Origin: an uncultured Synechococcus sp.
Lineage (GTDB): Bacteria; Cyanobacteriota; Cyanobacteriia; PCC-6307; Cyanobiaceae
DNA: 5,190 bases
Assembly: GCA_913040905.1 (NCBI GenBank)
Contig: CAJWIC010000107.1
Span: forward strand, 1-5,190
Direction of reading: 5' to 3'
The notes under the pieces were generated by a model. It was given only the letters and a program-made list of their open reading frames with translations. It searched no databases and was not told the DNA's origin. The translations under genes were made by a program, and so were the position numbers. Below, piece after piece: positions 1 to 5,190 of the stretch (the first letter of the stretch is position 1; every line of letters begins with the position of its first letter).

Positions 1-100
1 AGCTGCGACGCATGCGACAGCTCCGCAGCGGCTCCAGCCTCTCCTGCAGTTCAGGGTCTTCCCGGTAGAAGGAGAAGATCAGCTGTTGCAATCGATCCAT
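1..100 (-). CDS. hypothetical protein, N-terminal fragment (gene continues beyond the left edge)
   Basis: A reading frame opens with ATG (complement of 98-100) and stays open to the left edge, giving 33 codons that begin MDRLQQLIFSFYREDPEL and continue with a charged, probably helical stretch. A GGAGG ribosome-binding site (complement of 103-107) lies just upstream, with only 2 bases before the ATG; a further purine-rich AAGGGGA sits a few bases higher. About three quarters of third codon positions are G or C, which fits the neighbouring genes and exceeds the competing plus-strand frames. I do not recognise the family, and the fragment is too short to assign a function. It would be transcribed divergently from the Hsp70-like gene. 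The alternative is that a plus-strand gene ends here (an open frame runs to a stop at 116-118), but that frame fits the codon bias less well. Confidence 0.5.
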   Translation of the reverse strand, partial: MDRLQQLIFSFYREDPELQERLEPLRSCRMRRS

Positions 101-133
101 CGCCTCCAGTCCCCTTAGTCTCGTCCTGACTTC

Positions 134-152
134 ACCGTGCCCCGAGCACGGT
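134..152. repeat. perfect inverted repeat in the divergent promoter region
   Basis: ACCGTGC (134-140) and GCACGGT (146-152) are exact reverse complements separated by 5 bases (CCCGA). The dyad lies in the only non-coding gap between two divergent genes. It ends 10 bases before the GTG start of the Hsp70-like gene and 33 bases before the ATG of the minus-strand gene. It could be an operator for a dimeric regulator or a short hairpin in the 5' leader near the start codon. It lacks a trailing T-run, so it does not look like an intrinsic terminator, and it does not match the CIRCE element of HrcA. The symmetry is seen directly; the function is unknown. Confidence 0.55.
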
Positions 153-162
153 CAGAGATCGC

Positions 163-1737
163 GTGGGCGAAGAAAAGCTTCAACATTCAGCGCAACGGGG
201 CGGAACACTCGCCATCGATCTGGGCAGCACCACCACGGTCGTGGCGTATCAGGGGTCGGGCTCAGCCTCAGCCGATTTGCTCAACCTGCCCGCCATCTGC
301 AGCCGGGCCGGTGAAATTCCCAGCCTGGTCTGGGAAGCAACGCAACGGCCCCTGATTGGGCGACAGGTGCTCGAATCCGGTCTCAATGACTCCGGCGACA
401 TCCGCCTGCATCGCGACTTCAAGGGCCGGATCGGCCAAGCGGACACCCCGGATCAGGACGCAGCCCGCTGGGCCGGAGAGCAGCTGCTGCTTCAGATCTG
501 GAGTCGCCTCCCCACCGATCTCGCGATCGAGCGACTGGTGCTCACTGCGCCTGTGGAGTGCTATCGGACCTACCGGAGCTGGTTGCTTGATGCCTGCAAC
601 ACGCTGCCGGTGGCCGAGATCGCCCTGGTGGATGAACCCACTGCAGCCGCCATGGGGGCAGGACTCCCAGCAGGGTCCACCCTGCTGGTGGTGGACCTGG
701 GCGGAAGCACCCTGGATCTAGCCCTGGTGGCCCTGGAAGGAGGGGAGGGCCGGGCCGCACCGATCGCGCAACTGCTGCGGCTGGGGGGACGCAGCCTGGG
801 AGACAACAGCCGCCAGATGCTGCGCACGGCCAAGGTTCTCGGCAAAGCAGGGCTGCGCCTCGGCGGCCGCGACATCGATCGCTGGATTGTGGATCGCTGT
901 TGCTCGGGACAACCCGCCAGCGCCCCTCTGCTCAATGCCGCCGAACGGCTCAAATGCCGGCTGAGCGACACAGCCCTGGCTGAGCGAGAGCCACTGATAG
1001 AGATGGCGGTGGATGAGCAGGAGCATGTGCTCCGCCTGTCGCGCAGCGAACTCAACGCGCTTCTGCTGGAGCGAGGATTTGCAGACGCGCTCGAACAACT
1101 GCTGGAGGCCTGTCTCGCCGGCGGGCGCCGCAACAACTGCAGCCTTGAAGATCTGGAGGGCGTCGTAGCCGTTGGCGGCGGAGCCCAGCTGCCCTTCCTG
1201 CGTCAGTGGCTCTCTGAACACACGGCCCCTGCACCCTTGCTCACCCCGCCACCGGTAGAAGCAGTGGCCCTCGGAGCTCTGCAACTCACCCCCGGGGTCG
1301 CCATCCGGGATGTGCTCCAGCATGGCGTTTCTCTGCGCTTCTGGGATCAACGCAGCAACAGCCACCGCTGGCATCCCCTGTTCGTGGCGGGGCAACCCTG
1401 GCCAAGCCCTTCCCCCCTCGACCTCGTGCTGGCCGCCAGCCAAACCGGACAACAGCAGCTGGAGCTGGTGCTGGGGGAACCGATCCCCGAGGGCAGCCAC
1501 AGCGTGGTCTTTGTCGATGGCTTGCCAACGCTCCAGGAGCAGTCAGCAGGGGAGATTTCGCATCAACCCTGGCCCGGCGACCCTCTCGTGCTGCCCCTGG
1601 AACCGGCCGGGGAGCAGGGGGAGGACTGCCTGCGGCTGCGCTGGAGCATTGATGCCGCAGCGCAGCTGCAGTTGGAGATCAACGATTTGCGTTCCGGACA
1701 AACATGGGCTCACCCAGCGCTGGGGGCTGTCCGATAG
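163..1737 (+). CDS. Hsp70-family (DnaK-like) protein lacking the helical lid
   Basis: This encodes a 524-residue ATP-binding protein of the Hsp70/actin-fold family. The N-terminal ATPase domain shows the hallmarks in order: phosphate-1 loop AIDLGSTTTVVAY (17-29), a likely catalytic-lysine region RDFKGRIG (84-91), connect-1 VDEPTAAAMGAG (156-167), phosphate-2 VVDLGGSTLDLALV (176-189, keeping the Asp and Thr but with Ser for the third Gly of DnaK), adenosine motif VVAVGGGAQLPF (334-345), and VEAVALGAL (365-373). Residues about 383-515 resemble a degenerate beta substrate-binding domain: GQPWPSP and LELVLGEP match the usual order, and SIDAAAQLQLEINDLRSGQ aligns with the last strands of the DnaK beta domain. 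The protein then ends, about 110 residues shorter than DnaK, so the alpha-helical lid and C-terminal tail are absent. The interdomain linker is degenerate (DVLQH instead of DVLLLD). The GTG start is the only plausible one, since the frame has a stop at 127-129 and no ATG between; the ribosome-binding site is weak. It is probably a chaperone or regulatory ATPase rather than the main DnaK. Confidence 0.9.
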   Translation: MGEEKLQHSAQRGGTLAIDLGSTTTVVAYQGSGSASADLLNLPAICSRAGEIPSLVWEATQRPLIGRQVLESGLNDSGDIRLHRDFKGRIGQADTPDQDAARWAGEQLLLQIWSRLPTDLAIERLVLTAPVECYRTYRSWLLDACNTLPVAEIALVDEPTAAAMGAGLPAGSTLLVVDLGGSTLDLALVALEGGEGRAAPIAQLLRLGGRSLGDNSRQMLRTAKVLGKAGLRLGGRDIDRWIVDRCCSGQPASAPLLNAAERLKCRLSDTALAEREPLIEMAVDEQEHVLRLSRSELNALLLERGFADALEQLLEACLAGGRRNNCSLEDLEGVVAVGGGAQLPFLRQWLSEHTAPAPLLTPPPVEAVALGALQLTPGVAIRDVLQHGVSLRFWDQRSNSHRWHPLFVAGQPWPSPSPLDLVLAASQTGQQQLELVLGEPIPEGSHSVVFVDGLPTLQEQSAGEISHQPWPGDPLVLPLEPAGEQGEDCLRLRWSIDAAAQLQLEINDLRSGQTWAHPALGAVR

Positions 1738-2657
1738 CAGGTCCGTCCACAGGTCCCTGGAACAGACGCTCTCCGTCCATAGAACAGATTCAGCTTTTGG
1801 CGCATGGGTTCTTGGCGGCACCTCGCCATCTGCTACTACGGGTCTGGGGCCTCGGAACCCTGGGACTGGTGCTGGCGATCGCAGCAGGCGCCTACTGGTG
1901 GGAGAAACAACTGCCGAAGCGGATCCAAAGCGCCCTCAACGCCCAGGACTACGCAGCCTGCATTGGCACCAGCGAGCAACTGGCCGCCCTGCGCTGGCTG
2001 GGGGATGGAGCACCGGAAGAACAGGCCTATTGCCGCCAGAAGCATGCAGAACAGCTTTGGGAGCAGGGCGACCCCGTCGCCGCACTGGCGCTGCAGCAAC
2101 AACTGGTTGCATCGGGCCATGGCGATCTTGAACTCCATCGCGCGACCCTCGAACGCTGGTATGAGGCTCTGAAAGAGCAGGCGGTCGGCCTGTTTCGCCA
2201 GGGGGAACTGCAGAAGGCCCTCGATCTTCTCGCCCCCCTCAAAGGCCACGCGCCCAGCTCGATCAGCCAACTCAGGGCAACGCTGATGGAGATCTGGAAC
2301 CGTAATCAACTGGAACAGCATCGACTGGTCCAACTGGTTGAGCAGGAACGCTGGTGGGAAGCCCTCGACAGCCTCAACAAACTCGACCACCCCTGGTGGC
2401 AGCAGCAGGCTCGAGCCACCCGACAACGGGTGGAGAGCGCGATTGCTGCCCTCGACGCGGCCCAGGAGCATCAACAGCACCCCGCTCTACAGGCCGATGT
2501 GATCAGCGGTGCAGCTCTGGATGCCGCCGTTGAGGACCAATTGCGCCAAGGCCTGGATCCCTGGACAGCCTTTTCGATGGGATGCAGCCATCTCGGCGGG
2601 CGCGTCGAGGAAGACGGGCCTGAAAGTTTCTGTCGGCGTTCATCCCCAAGCCCGTGA
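1704..2657 (+). CDS. hypothetical membrane-anchored protein with TPR-like helical repeats
   Basis: No family is recognised. From ATG 1704 the product is 317 residues. Residues 1-40 are Pro/Ser/Gly-rich and unremarkable. Residues about 47-66 form one hydrophobic segment (VWGLGTLGLVLAIAAGAYWW) with Arg and His before it and Lys/Arg after it, consistent with a single-pass membrane anchor. Residues 75-255 are Gln/Glu/Leu-rich and alpha-helical, with TPR-like spacing such as LFRQGELQKALDLLAPL (163-179) and VEQERWWEALDSLNKL (212-227). The C-terminus carries a distinctive block, GLDPWTAFSMGCSHLGGRV (283-301), then GPESFC (305-310), with cysteines at 294 and 310. The gene overlaps the 3' end of the Hsp70-like gene by 34 bases in another frame, which suggests co-translation. 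The start is uncertain: only a GGA lies ahead of ATG 1704, and in-frame TTG codons at 1797 and 1812 would still keep the membrane segment. Action alongside the Hsp70-like protein is inferred from position only. Confidence 0.8.
   Translation: MGSPSAGGCPIAGPSTGPWNRRSPSIEQIQLLAHGFLAAPRHLLLRVWGLGTLGLVLAIAAGAYWWEKQLPKRIQSALNAQDYAACIGTSEQLAALRWLGDGAPEEQAYCRQKHAEQLWEQGDPVAALALQQQLVASGHGDLELHRATLERWYEALKEQAVGLFRQGELQKALDLLAPLKGHAPSSISQLRATLMEIWNRNQLEQHRLVQLVEQERWWEALDSLNKLDHPWWQQQARATRQRVESAIAALDAAQEHQQHPALQADVISGAALDAAVEDQLRQGLDPWTAFSMGCSHLGGRVEEDGPESFCRRSSPSP
1743..1788 (+). repeat. imperfect direct repeat at the 5' end of the membrane-protein gene
   Basis: CCGTCCA occurs at 1743-1749 and 1773-1779. 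Each copy is followed by a near-identical short tail and then GAACAGA (1760-1766 and 1782-1788), so a unit of about 16 bases appears twice, the first copy carrying extra bases in the middle. A second short repeat, CAGGTCC, is at 1738-1744 and 1750-1756. The block starts just after the Hsp70-like gene's stop codon and lies in the part of the next gene whose coding status is least certain. It may be a local slippage duplication or a regulatory repeat. Confidence 0.4.
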
Positions 2658-2687
2658 CAAGATGACCCCGTGGACGACTTCGGTGCA

Positions 2688-2909
2688 ATGCAGGCGGGCG
2701 ACAGGGTGACGGTTGAAGCATCCGTCGTGGTGTACAACCATCCCGAACATCGGGGCCAGGCCTTCGACATGAAAGGCCAAAGCGGCGAGGTGGCCAACGT
2801 CCTCAACGACTGGAAGGGACGGGTGATCAGCCCCACGCTTCCGGTGATTGTTGCCTTCGGTCGCTACAAGGCTCATTTCCGCGCCGACGAACTCAAACCG
2901 GCGGACTGA
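2688..2909 (+). CDS. ftrV: ferredoxin:thioredoxin reductase, variable (alpha) chain
   Basis: This is the small non-catalytic subunit of ferredoxin:thioredoxin reductase, the iron-sulfur enzyme that passes electrons from photosynthetically reduced ferredoxin to thioredoxin in the cyanobacterial cytoplasm. The 73-residue product has the family pattern: MQAGDRVTV at the start, VVVYNHPEHRGQAFDMKG (about 11-28), GEVANVLNDWKGR (30-42), PTLPVIVAF (46-54) and a C-terminal KAHFRADEL. This is an SH3-like beta barrel that packs against the catalytic FtrC chain. As expected for the variable chain, there are no cysteines; ftrC is not in the window. I chose ATG 2688 because family members normally begin just before the GDRV motif. 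An in-frame GTG at 2670 would add six residues (MDDFGA) and cannot be excluded. The gene follows the membrane-protein gene by 30 bases, so it probably shares its transcript, and its last 17 bases overlap the convergent pyrR gene. Confidence 0.92.
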   Translation: MQAGDRVTVEASVVVYNHPEHRGQAFDMKGQSGEVANVLNDWKGRVISPTLPVIVAFGRYKAHFRADELKPAD

Positions 2910-3444
2910 CACGGCTGAGGAACACCCCCTCCTCACCATCAACATCTTGAAGACGCAGCTCAATACTTTCGCTACGTCGCGTCGGAACAACCCGGCCACA
3001 GAAATCGGGCTGGATGGGCAGTTCCCGATGGCCCCGATCCACCATGGCCAGCAGCATCACCCGCTGGGGGCGTCCCCAGCTCTGCAAGGCCTCAAGCGCC
3101 GCACGCACAGTTCGCCCGGTGAAGATCACATCGTCCACCAGAATCACCTGGCGATCTTCGATGCTGGTCGGCAGCGTGGTGAGCTGGGGCAGGCGGGTTC
3201 CGATCCGCTCCAGGTCGTCGCGGTGGAAGGTGGGATCAATCGCCCCCTGGGAGATGGCATGGCCTGTTAACTGCTCCAACTCCCGCGCCAGCACCTTGGA
3301 CAACTGGACGCCTCGGGTGGGAATGCCCAGCAAAATGAGCTTGCGGCTGTCCTCAGCACTCTCAAGCACCTGCGACGCCAAACGCGCCAGAGTGAGGCCC
3401 AGCTCACGCTCCGAAAAAATTTCGATCCGGTCAGGGTCGGCCAT
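2893..3444 (-). CDS. pyrR: PyrR: uracil phosphoribosyltransferase / pyrimidine operon regulator
   Basis: The 183-residue product is close in length to Bacillus PyrR (181). It belongs to the type I phosphoribosyltransferases and would make UMP from uracil and PRPP; in Gram-positive bacteria it also binds pyr mRNA to control attenuation. Visible motifs are the pyrophosphate loop GIPTRG (40-45), the PyrR-typical TFHRDDL (72-78), the PRPP-binding loop VILVDDVIFTGRT (100-112), and the PyrR signature LAMVDRGHRELPIQPDF (132-148) followed by GRVVPT. These separate PyrR from Upp-type enzymes. No other pyr gene and no obvious attenuator are nearby, so salvage is at least as likely a role as RNA-based regulation. 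The start ATG is the complement of 3442-3444, with no strong ribosome-binding site. The gene is divergent from gpmI and converges on ftrV, which its 3' end overlaps. Confidence 0.95.
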   Translation of the reverse strand: MADPDRIEIFSERELGLTLARLASQVLESAEDSRKLILLGIPTRGVQLSKVLARELEQLTGHAISQGAIDPTFHRDDLERIGTRLPQLTTLPTSIEDRQVILVDDVIFTGRTVRAALEALQSWGRPQRVMLLAMVDRGHRELPIQPDFCGRVVPTRRSESIELRLQDVDGEEGVFLSRVSPPV

Positions 3445-3552
3445 GGAGAAAAGAGCGGTGCAACGGTGTGGTGATTGGGTGAAACTGCAGCCTGAGGCCG
3501 CACGGAGCGTTAGGTTGATTCTGCAAAAGTCCTTAAGAACCGTCGGTCGCGC
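3445..3552. promoter_or_regulatory. divergent pyrR-gpmI intergenic region
   Basis: This 108-bp non-coding gap must hold the promoters for pyrR (leftward) and gpmI (rightward). For gpmI the best sigma-70-like pair is TTAGGT (3510-3515) and TTAAGA (3533-3538), with a 17-base spacer. Neither hexamer is a good match, so this is only a candidate. No convincing leftward promoter, inverted repeat or riboswitch was found. That a promoter region exists here follows from the gene layout. Confidence 0.4.
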
Positions 3553-5190
3553 GTGAACGTAGGGAAAAGCACCACCAACGGTTCAGGGCGCTCCGGAACA
3601 GTGGCGCCGGTCCTTCTCGCCATTCTTGATGGCTGGGGTCATCGAGACGCAAGCGAACACAACGCGATCCAGCAAAGCGGCACACCCGTGATGGATGCCC
3701 TATGGCACGCCTATCCCCACACGTTGATTGAGGCCAGCGGCTCCCATGTGGGACTGCCCGATCAGCAGATGGGCAACTCTGAAGTGGGTCACCTCACAAT
3801 TGGTGCTGGTCGCATCATCCGCCAGGAGTTGGTGCGGATCAGCGACACCGTGAGCAGCAACCAGTTGGGGGAGACACCGGTGCTGAAGGCTCTGGTGGAA
3901 CGCACACAACAGCGCGGAGGCACCCTGCATCTTTTGGGCCTCTGCTCCGATGGCGGTGTGCACAGCCATGTGGACCATCTCTGTGGCCTCATTCAGTGGG
4001 CAGCCGACAGCGGCATCTCCGATCTCGCCGTCCATGCCATCACCGATGGCCGCGACACGCCAACCCAAAGTGCACCGAGCTACATCAGCCAAGTCGAAGC
4101 AGCCTTGAGCCAAGCCGGCGTGGGTCAGCTCTCCAGTCTCTGCGGCCGTTACTGGGCCATGGATCGGGACCAACGCTGGGAGCGAACCGAAAAGGCCTAC
4201 AACCTCTACACCGATCCGGAGATTGGCGTTGATGGCCGCACCCCTGATCAGGTGCTGAAGGCGAGTTATGCCGAGGGCATCACCGATGAGTTCCTCGAAC
4301 CGGTACGGCTCCAGAACGGCGTCATCATGGACGGAGACACTGTCCTTGTTTTCAATTTCAGACCGGATCGCGCCCGCCAGATTGTGCAGGCGCTCTGCCT
4401 TTCCGACTTCGAAGCATTCGAGCGCAGCAACGTTCCTGCCGTCGATGTGGTGACCTTCACCCAGGTGGAACAGGACCTGCCGGTCCAGGTCGTCTTCCCC
4501 CCAGAGCCGCTCGATCAGCTGCTGGGGCAGGTGGTTGCCGACGCCGGGCTCAAGCAATACCGCACAGCCGAAACGGAGAAGTACCCTCACGTCACCTATT
4601 TCATGAACGGGGGCATCGAACAACCGCTGGCTGGAGAAGACCGTCACCTGGTGCCCTCTCCGAGGGTCGCCACCTACGACCTCTCCCCGGCGATGTCTGC
4701 CGATCAGCTCACCGACAGCTGTGTCGCAGCCATCGAAAAAGCGGACTACTCGCTGATTGTGATCAACTACGCCAACCCCGACATGGTGGGTCACACCGGT
4801 GTGATGGATGCCGCCAAGGAGGCCATCCAAACCGTTGACGGCTGCATTGGTCGCCTGCTCGATGCGGTAGGACGTCAAGGCGGCACGATGCTCATCACGG
4901 CCGATCACGGCAATGCCGAGCTGATGCAGGGTCCGGATGGCCAAGCCTGGACGGCCCACACCACCAATCCCGTGCCCGTCATTCTGATCGAAGGAGAACG
5001 ACGAAAACTGCCCGGCCATGGCAACGCGATCACCCTGCGTGACAACGGGGGGTTGGCCGATATTGCACCAACCTTGCTGCAGATTCTCGACCTGCCACAA
5101 CCGGCGGCCATGACGGGCCACAGCCTGATCGCTCCCATGTCCAACATGGATCCAACTCCAAAGACCGCTCGTCTTCCTCTTTCCGTTTGA
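3553..5190 (+). CDS. gpmI: 2,3-bisphosphoglycerate-independent phosphoglycerate mutase
   Basis: This enzyme interconverts 3- and 2-phosphoglycerate in glycolysis and gluconeogenesis in the cytoplasm, using two metal ions (usually Mn2+) and a phosphoserine intermediate. The 545-residue product has the full alkaline-phosphatase-like architecture. ILDGWG (24-29) provides a metal Asp; MGNSEVGH (73-80) holds the catalytic Ser76. The inserted phosphotransferase domain has CSDGGVHSH (131-139), ITDGRDT (163-169), GRYWAMDRD (198-206) and NFRPDRARQ (268-276). The second half has [14 protein letters not shown] (341-354), NPDMVGHTG (408-416) with metal Asp410 and His414, ADHGN (450-454) with Asp451 and His452, and His469 in TAHTTNPVP. 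All key residues are present, so it should be active. The GTG at 3553 gives a 16-residue Ser/Gly/Thr-rich extension before the conserved core; an in-frame GTG at 3601, with GGAAC just upstream, would start directly at [13 protein letters not shown] kept the longer form. The stop codon is the last codon of the window. Confidence 0.97.
   Translation: MNVGKSTTNGSGRSGTVAPVLLAILDGWGHRDASEHNAIQQSGTPVMDALWHAYPHTLIEASGSHVGLPDQQMGNSEVGHLTIGAGRIIRQELVRISDTVSSNQLGETPVLKALVERTQQRGGTLHLLGLCSDGGVHSHVDHLCGLIQWAADSGISDLAVHAITDGRDTPTQSAPSYISQVEAALSQAGVGQLSSLCGRYWAMDRDQRWERTEKAYNLYTDPEIGVDGRTPDQVLKASYAEGITDEFLEPVRLQNGVIMDGDTVLVFNFRPDRARQIVQALCLSDFEAFERSNVPAVDVVTFTQVEQDLPVQVVFPPEPLDQLLGQVVADAGLKQYRTAETEKYPHVTYFMNGGIEQPLAGEDRHLVPSPRVATYDLSPAMSADQLTDSCVAAIEKADYSLIVINYANPDMVGHTGVMDAAKEAIQTVDGCIGRLLDAVGRQGGTMLITADHGNAELMQGPDGQAWTAHTTNPVPVILIEGERRKLPGHGNAITLRDNGGLADIAPTLLQILDLPQPAAMTGHSLIAPMSNMDPTPKTARLPLSV

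Noticed and set aside
1..129. Plus-strand open frames at the left edge (one ending at 118, another at 129)
   Set aside because: They have no visible start and a poorer or low-complexity product than the minus-strand frame, which has an ATG and a GGAGG site. The frame ending at 118 remains a weak alternative.
718..1500. 260-codon open frame on the minus strand, opposite the Hsp70-like gene
   Set aside because: The plus strand has all Hsp70 ATPase motifs in the same stretch. The antisense product looks random and has no supported start.
1875..1882. A GCGATCGC octamer (HIP1, the repeated palindrome of many cyanobacteria)
   Set aside because: I noticed only one copy in the window, and it lies inside coding sequence. 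One copy is compatible with chance in GC-rich DNA and does not show HIP1 enrichment.
1310..2131. 273-codon plus-strand frame spanning the Hsp70-like/membrane-protein junction
   Set aside because: It runs out of frame through two better-supported genes. Its composition (Ser, Arg, Pro, Trp, Cys) is that of an out-of-frame reading.
3513..3541. GGTT...AACC as a possible operator or hairpin before gpmI
   Set aside because: Only four bases pair, across a 21-base loop, and the inner TTCT/AGAA match is out of register, so there is no real dyad.
3014..3556. 180-codon open frame on the plus strand, opposite pyrR
   Set aside because: It is antisense to a PyrR gene with all family signatures. The translation is Ser/Arg-rich noise typical of a shadow frame.
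3700..5121. 473-codon open frame on the minus strand, opposite gpmI
   Set aside because: It is an antisense shadow of a complete, motif-rich gpmI gene, and its translation shows no recognisable motif. GC-rich codon bias commonly leaves long open antisense frames.

Overview
The window is compact, GC-rich bacterial DNA with almost no non-coding space. It most likely comes from a marine picocyanobacterium of the Synechococcus/Cyanobium type. The strongest sign is a gene for the variable (alpha) chain of ferredoxin:thioredoxin reductase, a light-dependent redox enzyme of oxygenic phototrophs. The high GC content and GC-ending codons fit a high-GC marine Synechococcus better than a low-GC Prochlorococcus. 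The species assignment is inference; no rRNA or other marker is present.

Layout. Positions 1-100 hold the 5' end of an unrecognised minus-strand gene that runs out of the window. A 62-bp divergent gap with a perfect 7-bp inverted repeat separates it from a plus-strand cluster of three genes. The first (163-1737) is a short Hsp70-family protein with a full ATPase fold and a beta substrate-binding-like domain, but no helical lid. The second (about 1704-2657) overlaps it and encodes an unrecognised, probably membrane-anchored protein with TPR-like helical repeats. The third (about 2688-2909) is ftrV. Converging on ftrV, and overlapping its last 17 bases, is pyrR on the minus strand (2893-3444). 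A 108-bp divergent gap then leads to gpmI on the plus strand (3553-5190), whose stop codon is the last codon of the window.

How the genes relate. The Hsp70-like gene, the membrane protein and ftrV are close enough to share a transcript. The overlap of the first two suggests translational coupling and perhaps a chaperone working with a membrane-bound partner; that link is inferred from context only. FtrV, with the catalytic FtrC chain (not in this window), passes photosynthetic electrons from ferredoxin to thioredoxin. PyrR (UMP salvage or pyrimidine control) and the cofactor-independent phosphoglycerate mutase (lower glycolysis and gluconeogenesis) are housekeeping functions that share a divergent promoter region.

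No RNA gene, CRISPR array, insertion sequence or phage gene was seen. The most unusual items are the lidless Hsp70 paired with the unknown membrane protein, the dyad upstream of the Hsp70-like gene, an imperfect direct repeat at the start of the membrane-protein gene, and the ftrV/pyrR tail-to-tail overlap. The rest is ordinary core genome.
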